DNA from: ZC4RG29 sp964521255
GTDB lineage: Bacteria; Bacteroidota; Bacteroidia; Cytophagales; Cyclobacteriaceae
Direction: 5' to 3'
Length of the DNA: 64,000 bases
Assembly (NCBI GenBank): GCA_964521255.1
Contig: CAZFRM010000007.1
Span: 1-64,000, forward strand
Part shown: one piece after another, positions 18,219-27,129 of the stretch
How the letters are laid out: every line of letters begins with the position of its first letter
How positions within the stretch are numbered: the stretch's first letter is position 1
Program-made: the position numbers and the translations under genes
Notes under the pieces: generated by a model
The model's input: only the letters and a program-made list of their open reading frames with translations
Told to the model about the DNA's origin: nothing
Database searches by the model: none

Positions 18219-18649
18219 AAATAACCTGTATAGATTATAATACTATATTTCACTTCAAGATGCAGTGTGAACCGGTCACCCTATGTGTACCATTTATCTC
18301 AAGCTGAATCCATAAATCTCCGGCTACAGGCTATTTACCCGGTGATATGACAGTTTATGGTAAATTCCGTGTTATCACCAATCAAGATCATAACAAATGA
18401 CTCGTAAGATTTCGAAACCAGTCATACAACAGCGCTTGAAATCAAATCTTTGTTCGTAGAATGGTACTATAAAAAAAATTGCATACGGAGGGGTTACCTT
18501 GCCATTTCTATGATATTAAGCGACATTTTATAAAAAACCAATGATGAATACTCCAATTCATTACATGGCTATTGCAAGGGTTAAAATAACTCGCCACAGG
18601 ATCAATAAAAGATGGTGATTTGATCTATAATTTTTAAACTCATAATACA
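18219..18649. other. gene-free region upstream of the outer-membrane barrel gene
   Basis: About 430 bases after the terminator contain no credible reading frame, no tRNA and no clear repeat that I can see. The last 40 bases are AT-rich (ATCTATAATTTTTAAAC) and probably hold the promoter of the following barrel gene, though no exact Bacteroidota -33/-7 pair stands out. Confidence 0.4.
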
Positions 18650-19237
18650 ATGAAGAAAACTCTTATTCTTGTTTCATTTTTTCTGGCGTTCGCCGTTGTT
18701 GTGAATGCTCAGGATTACAAAAAATTCAGAGTCGGTCTAGGCCTGGGTTATGCTATGGCTAGTGGTGAAGGTGCAAGCGGTGGAGTTCTTGCCACCCTGG
18801 AACCTGGTTACAGAATTCAAGACAACATCCTTCTTGGACTTCGTCTTGAGAGCGCTGTTATTACAAGAGGTTTCTCTGAAACCGTTCCTAGCGCTTTCAG
18901 CATAGATGTAGCCGCTATTGGTTCCTACACTTTAAATGGCCAGTATTATTTCAACAATAATAGCTTCAGACCATTTGTAGGCTTAGGTCTTGGTATTTAT
19001 TCCCTAGCTGCTATTGGTGTGGCTGTGGATATAAATGGCGAAACTCAATCAGCAGAAGTTGCGGGTGAAAGCAAGTTCGGATTTTATCCCCGCGTAGGTT
19101 TCGATGCAGGACATTTTACACTGGCTCTTGATTATAATCTAATTCCCGCTACCAAGCCCAATATTGGAAATGGTGAATTCAAGAACAGCTACCTTGGAAT
19201 CCGTGCCGGATTTTTCATTGGAGGTGGGAAAAATTAA
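18650..19237 (+). CDS. small outer-membrane beta-barrel protein
   Basis: 195 residues with a clear signal peptide (MKKTLILVSFFLAFAVVVNA|QD). The mature part is made of alternating hydrophobic strands such as FRVGLGLGYAM, ILLGLRLESAVI, FRPFVGLGLGIYSL and a final SYLGIRAGFFIGG, fitting an eight-stranded OmpA/OmpX/OprF-like barrel. It ends without a peptidoglycan-binding domain. It sits in the outer membrane as a pore or structural protein. No operon partner; a terminator follows directly. Confidence 0.8.
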   Translation: MKKTLILVSFFLAFAVVVNAQDYKKFRVGLGLGYAMASGEGASGGVLATLEPGYRIQDNILLGLRLESAVITRGFSETVPSAFSIDVAAIGSYTLNGQYYFNNNSFRPFVGLGLGIYSLAAIGVAVDINGETQSAEVAGESKFGFYPRVGFDAGHFTLALDYNLIPATKPNIGNGEFKNSYLGIRAGFFIGGGKN

Positions 19238-19254
19238 TTTCTACAAATCCTAAT

Positions 19255-19291
19255 AAAAAGAAAAGGCGTCGTAGTGACGCCTTTCTTTTTT
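19255..19291. terminator. bidirectional Rho-independent terminator between barrel gene and rpe
   Basis: The stem AAAAAGAAAAGGCGTC (19255-19270, one bulged A) pairs with GACGCCTTTCTTTTT (19276-19290) around a five-base loop. It has an A-run on one side and a T-run on the other, so it can stop transcription of both convergent genes. Confidence 0.85.
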
Positions 19292-19312
19292 ATACTATTG
19301 TTTCATAATTCC

Positions 19313-19963
19313 TCATACACTTTTTAGTTTTTCTATAACGCCAGGAGAATCCTTTGCATTAAAAACAAAATTTCCCGCTACTAATACGTCTGCTCCTGCA
19401 TCAAGCAACGCCTTTGCATTATCAAGATTTACACCGCCGTCAATTTCAATCAAGGCTTTTGATCCTGTCTCCTTAATAAGCTGTTTCGTTTCCCGAATCT
19501 TATCAAATGTTGATTCGATAAATTTCTGTCCGCCAAAGCCTGGGTTGACCGACATCAGGTTGATAAGATCCGCTTCAGCAATAATATTTTCAAGACTTGA
19601 AATGGGCGTGTATGGATTGACGGCTATGCCGGCTTTAGCGCCAAGCTTTTTTATCTGTTGAAGAACCCGGAGCAAATTAGGACACGCTTCTATGTGTACT
19701 GAAATGATATCCGCTCCAGCCTTACGGAATGCTTCAATGTATCGTTCAGGCCGGACAATCATCAGGTGTACATCCATAGTCTTTTTTGCATGTCGCTGAA
19801 TAGCCTCAACGACGGGCAGTCCCATCGATAGGTTAGGAACAAATACGCCATCCATAATGTCAATGTGAATCCAGTCGGCCTGGCTTTCATTGATCATTTT
19901 AACTTCAAGTTCTAATTTTGAAAAATCGGATGCTAATAAGGATGGAGCGATTATTGGCTTCAT
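19313..19963 (-). CDS. rpe: ribulose-phosphate 3-epimerase
   Basis: 216 residues, normal length. TIM-barrel motifs: IAPSLLASDF at the start, the metal-ligand segments WIHIDIMDG and MDVHLMI, NPGFGGQKF, and IDGGVNLDNAK near the end. It interconverts ribulose 5-phosphate and xylulose 5-phosphate in the cytoplasm. Its pentose-phosphate partners rpiA, pgl and zwf are in this window at 54-57 kb, but rpe stands alone here. Confidence 0.96.
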   Translation of the reverse strand: MKPIIAPSLLASDFSKLELEVKMINESQADWIHIDIMDGVFVPNLSMGLPVVEAIQRHAKKTMDVHLMIVRPERYIEAFRKAGADIISVHIEACPNLLRVLQQIKKLGAKAGIAVNPYTPISSLENIIAEADLINLMSVNPGFGGQKFIESTFDKIRETKQLIKETGSKALIEIDGGVNLDNAKALLDAGADVLVAGNFVFNAKDSPGVIEKLKSV

Positions 19964-20056
19964 TTACGTTATTATAAATTGATGGGCGCAATTTATAGTA
20001 AAATGTCTTTCATTCAGGAATCTGCACAAAGTTCCCATAGAAATCTTTGTTAATAA

Positions 20057-21190
20057 TCATTTCATCCGGTACATCTCACTTCCTGCAAGTAAAAAACATC
20101 CCAAACCATAATCTTCAAAATCCGGCATAGAGGTATAGGTGACTGGCTGCCCATCTTTGGGTTCTTTACCTGTGCCTTGTACAAATCCAAGAAAACCATT
20201 CGCATGAACGGCATCCTTAACCATGGCATTCCAGGCTTTTATTACAATAGGTTTATATTTTTTAGCATCAAGGTATCCATGATTGATTCCCCAGGCCATT
20301 CCATATACAAACAACGATGTTCCAGTTGTCTCCTTACCTCCAAAGTGTGTTGGATCGTGAAGACTTGCATTCCAAAAACCATCATTGCGTTGCAGGGGAA
20401 CGAGCGCTTCAGCCATTACTTTAAAATCATCGTCATATTGTTTTCTGTGTGCTTCATCTTTTGGAATAGTCTCAAGCACACGAACCAATGCCGCGAAAAC
20501 CCATCCATTGCCCCGTGACCAATAGCAATCTTCTCCGTTCGGTTCTTTATAAGGAGGCACAAAATCTTTATCGCGCCACCAGAGATTGTCTTCCGGGTTA
20601 AATAATCCTTTACCCCCTTCTACGTTGCGGGTATGCATGTACATTTGGTACATTCGTTCAAAGTAGGAAGCATCGTTGTATAGCACACCCAATTTTGCAA
20701 ACACGGGCATCGCCATTTGTATAGCGTCAATCCAGTCCCAGTCGTCAATCTTATCTGTACGCATCATGCTGTCAATGGAAGCTTTGATCTTTTCAAGACG
20801 CTCCGGTTTTTTGTCGATAAGGTACAGGTCAATGTAGGTTTGTCCTGCACATTGATTATCAGCATTGCGGGTATACGTAATACCATCACGAAGGTCCCAT
20901 TTGTGAAACGCTCCCCATCGCACAGCGTAATCGTAATATTCCGGTTTTGGATCAAGCTTATACAGTTCCATTAACCCTTCATAATAAACTCCTCGTGTCC
21001 AGATGTTGCTGGCACGATCACGATTAGTGATAATACGTTTACCAACGTCAGGCCATTTATTCATGAAGTATGCATTTGTAATGCGCATACTTTCAAGAAT
21101 GGATTTTTGTGAAGGGAGTTTTTTCTGCGCACTTACAGGTGCCGATGTTATACACAAGGCGCAAAGGGTAATAAGAAAATTTCGAATCAT
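20057..21190 (-). CDS. glycoside hydrolase family 105, unsaturated rhamnogalacturonyl hydrolase-like
   Basis: The ATG at 21190 is chosen because it starts a signal peptide (MIRNFLITLCALCITSAPVSA), giving 377 residues; an upstream ATG at 21232 would put 14 polar residues in front. GH105/YteR features are RGVYYEGLMELYK, the aspartate in DWDWIDAIQMAMPVF, WSRGNGWVFAALV, and the end DFEDYGLGCFLLAGSEMY. The family cleaves 4,5-unsaturated galacturonic acid from rhamnogalacturonan lyase products. With the GH88, GH3 and GH43 genes around it, this points to pectin or acidic-hemicellulose use. Confidence 0.9.
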   Translation of the reverse strand: MIRNFLITLCALCITSAPVSAQKKLPSQKSILESMRITNAYFMNKWPDVGKRIITNRDRASNIWTRGVYYEGLMELYKLDPKPEYYDYAVRWGAFHKWDLRDGITYTRNADNQCAGQTYIDLYLIDKKPERLEKIKASIDSMMRTDKIDDWDWIDAIQMAMPVFAKLGVLYNDASYFERMYQMYMHTRNVEGGKGLFNPEDNLWWRDKDFVPPYKEPNGEDCYWSRGNGWVFAALVRVLETIPKDEAHRKQYDDDFKVMAEALVPLQRNDGFWNASLHDPTHFGGKETTGTSLFVYGMAWGINHGYLDAKKYKPIVIKAWNAMVKDAVHANGFLGFVQGTGKEPKDGQPVTYTSMPDFEDYGLGCFLLAGSEMYRMK

Positions 21191-21254
21191 CTTGAACTGG
21201 AATTTACAATGTGCATCCAACCAGGATTTCAAGATGCAACGATAAAAGTAATCC

Positions 21255-22397
21255 CTACTTCAAAACCAACGTCTTTAAGCAAGCGGGAGAAGGCACTTTG
21301 GTTTGATTACCTGTATCGCGAAGCTTACCCGTTTTGGGATCGACTTTGAAAATTACAATGTTGTCTGAATCCTGATTAGCGGTGAAAATATATTCACCCT
21401 TCAAATCAATCAAAAAATTCCGGGGAGTCTTTCCTTTAGTGTCCTGCTGCCCGATTAATTTTATCATTCCACTTTTATCAATAGAAAAAATGGCCAGGGA
21501 ATTGTGCCCACGATTGGACATATAAAGATAATTGCCGTTCGGGTGCACATGAATATCGGCGGCGGTATTCTTTCCTTTGAAATCAGGGGGCAACGATGGA
21601 ACACTATCGGCCAAAATGGTCAATGATCCGTTAGCCTTATTATATGAAAATACCCCTACCGTTGATGTCAGTTCCTCAACGGAATATCCGAAGTTGCCAT
21701 TCGGATGAAAATCAAAATGTCTTGGACCGCATCCAGGTTTTACGGCAACGAATGGCTGTTTAGCGTCATCAATCTGTCCGTTGGCTGCGTCAAGCCTGTA
21801 ACTAAAAATCTTATCAGTCCCTAAATCGGAAACTAAAACGAAACGATTGTCTGGTGCAACAAAAGCAGAATGTACATAAGCTTTCTGCTGGCGCTCGGGA
21901 TGAATGCTACTGCCCATGTGTTTCCTTGAACCTGAACTGGAGCCTAACAGTCCGTCATCAAAAATTGGAAGCACAACAAAATTACCTTCTGTGTAGTTGG
22001 AGATGAAAGCCCATTTGCCAGTCTTGTCAATATTAATGTGACAAGGATCCATGCCATAGGACGGCCGTTGATTTAACAACGTGAGCTTTCCGGTTTTTGG
22101 ATCAATACTAAAAGAACTGACCGAGCCTGAATTTGGCATCTCTTCGATTGATCCCCGATTTACTGAATACAAAAATTTACCGGAAGGATGAATCGCAAGA
22201 AACGTAGGACTTGCCGGCGTCTGAACTATCTGAAGAGGACTTAGTTTGCCCTTTGCACGATCAAACTGAAAGACGTATATCCCCTGGCTTCCTCGTGTTG
22301 AATAGGTACCTACATATATGATTTCCTTTGTCTTCTGTGCAAATGTTACTATCGACGTGAAAACCAGGAAAAGGCTTAAGTAAAATTTTTTCATCAC
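21255..22397 (-). CDS. beta-propeller lactonase family protein
   Basis: 380 residues with signal peptide (to about residue 20, TFAQ). Repeated beta-propeller blades of the 3-carboxymuconate cyclase/6-phosphogluconolactonase type: YVGTYSTRGSQGIYVF, FLAIHPSGKFLYSVN, CGPRHFDFHPNGNFGY, ADIHVHPNGNYLYMSNRG, and PRNFLIDLKGEYIFTANQDSDN. Members hydrolyse sugar or aromatic lactones. Because it is exported and lies in a glycan-degradation cluster, a periplasmic aldonolactone or uronolactone is more likely than 6-phosphogluconolactone, for which a separate DevB-type pgl exists at 55.0 kb. Confidence 0.85.
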   Translation of the reverse strand: MMKKFYLSLFLVFTSIVTFAQKTKEIIYVGTYSTRGSQGIYVFQFDRAKGKLSPLQIVQTPASPTFLAIHPSGKFLYSVNRGSIEEMPNSGSVSSFSIDPKTGKLTLLNQRPSYGMDPCHINIDKTGKWAFISNYTEGNFVVLPIFDDGLLGSSSGSRKHMGSSIHPERQQKAYVHSAFVAPDNRFVLVSDLGTDKIFSYRLDAANGQIDDAKQPFVAVKPGCGPRHFDFHPNGNFGYSVEELTSTVGVFSYNKANGSLTILADSVPSLPPDFKGKNTAADIHVHPNGNYLYMSNRGHNSLAIFSIDKSGMIKLIGQQDTKGKTPRNFLIDLKGEYIFTANQDSDNIVIFKVDPKTGKLRDTGNQTKVPSPACLKTLVLK

Positions 22398-22591
22398 AAC
22401 CAGGTTGATACATTGTAAATAAATGACATAATCATCTGAAATGCTCCGCTTATATCCAATGAATCTTACATAGCGGGAATATTTTATTTAACGGATAAAT
22501 CAATGTCATTGAGAAGTTTCACACGAGAGTGCAGGATGCAATGTAGTGATCCAATTCGTACGATTGAAATGTATATTTTCCTCAATAAAGA

Positions 22592-23539
22592 ATGAAATCA
22601 CAACTAATCAATCTCCTTCTCTTTTTCTTTATACTCAACCAACCTGTTTGCCTGGCACAGGAAAATAAAAGTAGAAATCTTCTCTTCGCCTATTTCAAGG
22701 GTAACGGTGAAGACGGTTTGCACCTCGCCCACAGTACCGATGGTTATCATTGGTTAGCGCTAAAAAATGACCAATCGTTTCTTACTCCTACTGCAGGGAA
22801 AGATAAACTCATGCGCGATCCCTCTGTTGTTCAGGGGCCCGATGGTACATTTCACATGGTCTGGACAGTAAGCTGGGGTGAAAGGGGAATTGGATATTCT
22901 TCTTCGAAAGATTTAGTCAACTGGTCAGTTCAACAATACATTCCTGTAATGGAACATGAACCTGAGGCACGGAACTGCTGGGCGCCGGAGTTGTTTTACG
23001 ACAACAAGTCAAAAGCATACTATATCTACTGGGCTACCACCATCCCCGGACGATTCAAAACAGGTGACGAGCAAAAGTATAACCATCGGATTTACTACAC
23101 TACAACCAAAGATTTCACCTCCTTTACACCTGCCAAATTGCTTTACGATGACGACTTCAGCGTAATTGACGCTTTTATAGTGAAAGAGGGTAAGCAATAT
23201 GTTATGTTTTTAAAGAACGAAACCGACAAGCCAAATACACCAGAAAAAAATATCCGCATAGCTACAAGCAAAAAACCTGAAGGACCTTATTCATCGCCAG
23301 GCAAACCGATTACAGGAAATTATTGGGCGGAAGGACCCGCCGCCATAAAGATTGATGGTGAGTGGTTTGTATACTTTGACAAGTACACTGAGAAAAGATA
23401 TGGACTTATTACCACATCAAATCTTGAGCAATGGGAAGATAAATCTGATAAACTTGAATTGCCTGAAGGTATCCGGCATGGAACTGTGTTTGAAGTATCT
23501 CAAAGTGTGTTGGACAGGTTGCTCTCAACTTCTGAGTGA
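22592..23539 (+). CDS. glycoside hydrolase family 43-like protein
   Basis: 315 residues with signal peptide (to VCLAQ). Five-bladed propeller motifs: LMRDPSVVQGPDGTFHMVW (general-base-type Asp), CWAPELFYDNKSKAYYIYW (Trp-Ala-Pro-Glu), FSVIDAFIVKEGKQYVMF (pKa-modulating Asp) and GNYWAEGPAAIKIDGEW (acid-type Glu). GH43 enzymes release arabinose, xylose or galactose from plant side chains. It would act in the periplasm or at the surface. It is the only plus-strand enzyme in this group and has its own promoter region. Confidence 0.87.
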   Translation: MKSQLINLLLFFFILNQPVCLAQENKSRNLLFAYFKGNGEDGLHLAHSTDGYHWLALKNDQSFLTPTAGKDKLMRDPSVVQGPDGTFHMVWTVSWGERGIGYSSSKDLVNWSVQQYIPVMEHEPEARNCWAPELFYDNKSKAYYIYWATTIPGRFKTGDEQKYNHRIYYTTTKDFTSFTPAKLLYDDDFSVIDAFIVKEGKQYVMFLKNETDKPNTPEKNIRIATSKKPEGPYSSPGKPITGNYWAEGPAAIKIDGEWFVYFDKYTEKRYGLITTSNLEQWEDKSDKLELPEGIRHGTVFEVSQSVLDRLLSTSE

Positions 23540-23546
23540 TAAGAAA

Positions 23547-24002
23547 TCAATGAACCACAAGGGTACGATGAGTATAATCAAGGGTTCTCACTTTGATTAC
23601 ATCCCCCCGGTCAACAGTAATAATGATTTCTCTCTCGAAGCGTGAATCGTATCCTGTGTCTTCGTATTGCGTCATGTTCCCCCTGGGAATTCTGAGCTTG
23701 CCTGAAAACCAATCGGCTTTAACACCATTGGGACCTGGCTTTTTAAAAATGGTTTTAACAGAACATTTAACATTCTTTTTGCTGAAGAAAGAACTTGATT
23801 CTATATCGCCTTCAAGCTGGGTAAGAAACACCTGGTTATCCTTTACCTCCCAGGTAGCAACGTAACCCCTCCGGCATACATCCAGCGCAAAAAAGGCAGG
23901 ACGCTTTTTCCTGCGTTTAAGAAAATATTCTTCCAGGGGATTTGAGTAAAGGTCCATCTTCTCACCGTCCATCCAAATAATATCCGCCAGTTGTGCTGCC
24001 AT
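23547..24002 (-). CDS. conserved hypothetical protein
   Basis: 151 residues, soluble, without signal peptide. The middle ALDVCRRGYVATWEVKDNQV-like stretch followed by FLTQLEGDIE resembles a small conserved family of unknown function, sometimes seen next to SMI1-like proteins. The rest is beta-rich with a basic patch (KRRKKRP). It converges on the GH43 gene with only seven bases between the stops. Function not proposed. Confidence 0.55.
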   Translation of the reverse strand: MAAQLADIIWMDGEKMDLYSNPLEEYFLKRRKKRPAFFALDVCRRGYVATWEVKDNQVFLTQLEGDIESSSFFSKKNVKCSVKTIFKKPGPNGVKADWFSGKLRIPRGNMTQYEDTGYDSRFEREIIITVDRGDVIKVRTLDYTHRTLVVH

Positions 24003-24411
24003 ACTCCACTTTTATTTTATGCGAGGGAAGTTTAAAAATAACGGATGACCCAGAAAGAGCCATTGGCTTATCTGTAATTGGCAAGTATAAGCGGATGAAC
24101 TACCGCCACACCTGATCACCCGTCAGAACGCCTAAATCACGCTTATGGCGTATAATGAATTAACACTCAATAATCTAGCAGGTTAAATTTACTGTGCCCA
24201 TCTTTTCATTTAGCTCCGATCCATAAAGCAGCAGGAAGTCATATGTTTTTACCATTTTTTTTAGTTAAATTAATTTTAATCAAAACGCCAGTCCGGTTGT
24301 TATAGTAAAGTGTGCTTAAGGTTGGAATTGTGTCATTGTTAAAGGATACAGTTCTCTTACGTGTTCAAGACAATGTTGCTTACTGTAGGTAAAGGCTAAT
24401 ATCTTTCTCTT
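24003..24411. other. gene-free region upstream of the T9SS surface protein
   Basis: About 410 bases without a credible gene or strong repeat. The part around 24250-24290 is very AT-rich (TTTTTTTTAGTTAAATTAATTTTAATC). No terminator or riboswitch-like structure was seen. It should hold the divergent promoters of the hypothetical gene and the surface protein. Confidence 0.4.
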
Positions 24412-27129
24412 ATGCGCATCGCATGGCGTATCGTTCTGTTTTCGTTAGTTGTGGGATTATTATCCCCAATCGTTTGTTTATCTCAGTTCTGGTTCAATTA
24501 CCGGCCAGTTATTACCGGGCAGCGGCCGCTAACGGTAAACCAGGGAAGCTCAATCACCATTCAATTTTCAGACCTTATAGTAGTTGACCTCGACGACCCC
24601 TATCCGCAGGGTTTTTCCCTTCGAATTATAGCCCGAAGTAATTATGATGTCCAGGGAACCACCGTTACCCCAAGGTCTTCCTTCCGCGGCACCCTCATCG
24701 TCCCCGTCATCGTTAATGATGGTAAAGATGATAGCAGGCGGTTTGACCTTCGGATTTCAGTAATTGAAGTACCAAATGTTCCTCCCACAATTACTGGTCA
24801 GACCTCTCTAAACATTACCCAGGGAGAATCAATCACGTTGCAATTGAGTCACCTTACCGTTTCCGACCCGGATGACAATTATCCAAACGGCTTCTCTTTG
24901 TTAATTTCCTCCGGACCAAACTATAGTGTTTCAGGAACGACCATAACACCATCCGCCTCATTTACAGGTACCCTTACAGTAAAGGTTCGCGTAAATGATG
25001 GTGAAGATGCTAGCCCTGTGTTTGATCTCAAAATCACAGTGAGAGCAAAAAACGTTGCGCCGGTTATTACCGGCCAGACAAAGCTTGGCACCTACATGAA
25101 TACACCGCTTACCATTTCACTGAATCATCTCACGGTCAATGATCCTGACAATTTATATCCGAATGATTTTACATTAAGAGTTTTATCGGGCCCGAATTAT
25201 AGTGTTTCAGGCACGACAATAACACCGGCTACAAATTATCTTGGAGACCTTTCCGTAAATGTAACCGTGAGAGATGGTGTTGCAGAGAGCCCGGTATTTA
25301 ATTTAAAAGTCACCATTGTTCGCGCTAATGTAGCACCGGTAATTACCGGCCAAACATCTTTAAGTACCAATGGAAATACACCTATTACAATCACCCTTTC
25401 CAATCTCACCGTAAATGATCCGGACAATAATTATCCTGGAGACTTTACGCTTGTGGTTTTACCGGGGTCAAATTATACCGTATCGGGTACGAGAGTAACC
25501 CCTGCACATAATTTTGAAGGACAACTTACCGTTGGCGTCAGGGTTAGTGATGGAACAGCGGAGAGTCCAACGTTTAATTTAAAGATAAATGTACTGCACA
25601 TTAACGTACCGCCTACTATTACAGGTCAAACACCGTTAAGTATAAATGAAAATACAGCTATTACTATAACATTGGCGCATCTCACCGTCAGCGATCCGGA
25701 CAATAAATATCCTGAGGACTTTACGCTCCGGATTTTACCAGGAACAAATTATACCGTATCCGGAACCAGAGTAACACCGGCGACTAATTTTGAAGGCGTG
25801 CTTACGGTTGGCGTCAGGGTTAGCGACGGAAAGGCAGAAAGCCCCACATTTAATTTAAAGATCACCGTATTACATGTCAATGTACCACCGGTTATAACCG
25901 GACAGGTGCCATTGAGCACAAATGAAGAAACAGCTATTGCTATAACATTGGCGCATCTCAAAGTGACCGATCCTGATGATAAATACCCTGAGGATTTTAC
26001 GTTGAAAATAAATCCTGGAAATAATTATACAGTCAGTGGAAGTACGGTAACACCAGCGCTCAATTTCAATGGAAATTTATCAGTCGGTGTAACCGTAAAT
26101 GATGGAGAGGCAAACAGTCCCATCTTTAATCTGCAAATCCAGGTCAAGCCGGTTAATGATGCACCGGTCATCACGGGCCAGGTACCTATTACCATAAATG
26201 AAGACACAAGTTTTCCATTACTTCTTTCGCATTTAATTGTTGTTGATCCTGATAATACCTATCCTAATAACTTTACACTACAAGTATTTCCGGGAGTCAA
26301 TTATACAATTAATAAAAATGTGATAATCCCCACAGCTAATTACCATGGAAATCTCACTGTCGGTGTTACCGTAAGTGATGGGATGGCGGTCAGTAAACAA
26401 TTCAACTTAGTTATTGTCGTTAATCCAGTCGCCGATGCGCCTGAAATAATAAAATTAGAAACATCACCAGGTGCCTATTTGCTTGGCAAGGGACCCGTTC
26501 CTTTCTCGGAACAAGTTGAAATCATAGACCCGGAACAAGACAGCATTGCTTACGCTGAATTGGGATTTGCAGAAGGCAATTATCGTCAGGGAAGTGATAT
26601 ACTGATTTATGATGACAACAAAACCAAGGCAGTTCAGGGTGCATTCGATGTGAACCGTGGCGTTCTTATTCTAATTGGAAAAGCAAAACCTGCATATTAC
26701 ACTGACGCTATACGATCGATTCGATATGACTATATAAATTCTGAGGCCAATCCATTGCTGGATTCTTCCAAGCGGATTTATCTCTACGTTAGTGATGGAC
26801 AAGCACAAAGTGCAACAAAAGAAAGGGCATTTAATATGATTTCGTCCATTAAACTTGATATTCCAAAATCATTCACCCCTAATGGAGACATGGCTAATGA
26901 CACGTGGCGCATTCGATCAACAAATACCATCGATGACTATAAGGACGCCCTGGTCAGAGTTTATAATATAAGAGGTACCGTTGTATATGAAGCAACAGGA
27001 CTTGATCATGAATGGGACGGAAAATATAAAGATGCCATTTTACCTTCTGATACATACTATTACACAATCAATCTAAACCTTGATTATACACGAGCTACCT
27101 ACCAGGGCATTGTCACAATTCTTCACTAG
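24412..27129 (+). CDS. large T9SS-secreted surface protein with seven cadherin/Ig-like repeats
   Basis: 905 residues. Signal peptide to about residue 24 (CLSQ). Seven tandem repeats of about 92 residues run from residue 31 to about 675; each starts with (P/A)P-V/T-ITGQ, contains LTVSDPDNxYPxDFTL and a second half NYTVSGTxVTP ... LTVGVRVSDG-x-AESPxFNLKI. The asparagine/aspartate-rich DPDN turns suggest calcium-binding cadherin-like or Ig-like modules. A different domain (about 676-820) follows. The end (SFTPNGDMANDTW ... VYEATGLDHEWDGKY ... YYYTINL) is the gliding-motility/CHU_C type B T9SS sorting domain. It would be exported through type IX secretion and held at or released from the cell surface as an adhesin. 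Its tail overlaps convergent hutI by 17 bases. Confidence 0.9.
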   Translation: MRIAWRIVLFSLVVGLLSPIVCLSQFWFNYRPVITGQRPLTVNQGSSITIQFSDLIVVDLDDPYPQGFSLRIIARSNYDVQGTTVTPRSSFRGTLIVPVIVNDGKDDSRRFDLRISVIEVPNVPPTITGQTSLNITQGESITLQLSHLTVSDPDDNYPNGFSLLISSGPNYSVSGTTITPSASFTGTLTVKVRVNDGEDASPVFDLKITVRAKNVAPVITGQTKLGTYMNTPLTISLNHLTVNDPDNLYPNDFTLRVLSGPNYSVSGTTITPATNYLGDLSVNVTVRDGVAESPVFNLKVTIVRANVAPVITGQTSLSTNGNTPITITLSNLTVNDPDNNYPGDFTLVVLPGSNYTVSGTRVTPAHNFEGQLTVGVRVSDGTAESPTFNLKINVLHINVPPTITGQTPLSINENTAITITLAHLTVSDPDNKYPEDFTLRILPGTNYTVSGTRVTPATNFEGVLTVGVRVSDGKAESPTFNLKITVLHVNVPPVITGQVPLSTNEETAIAITLAHLKVTDPDDKYPEDFTLKINPGNNYTVSGSTVTPALNFNGNLSVGVTVNDGEANSPIFNLQIQVKPVNDAPVITGQVPITINEDTSFPLLLSHLIVVDPDNTYPNNFTLQVFPGVNYTINKNVIIPTANYHGNLTVGVTVSDGMAVSKQFNLVIVVNPVADAPEIIKLETSPGAYLLGKGPVPFSEQVEIIDPEQDSIAYAELGFAEGNYRQGSDILIYDDNKTKAVQGAFDVNRGVLILIGKAKPAYYTDAIRSIRYDYINSEANPLLDSSKRIYLYVSDGQAQSATKERAFNMISSIKLDIPKSFTPNGDMANDTWRIRSTNTIDDYKDALVRVYNIRGTVVYEATGLDHEWDGKYKDAILPSDTYYYTINLNLDYTRATYQGIVTILH

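Noticed and set aside
24376..24407. Possible Bacteroidota promoter (TTGC, 20 bases, TATCTTTC) before the surface-protein gene
   Set aside because: The -7-like box ends only four bases before the start codon, which would place the transcription start at or after the ATG.
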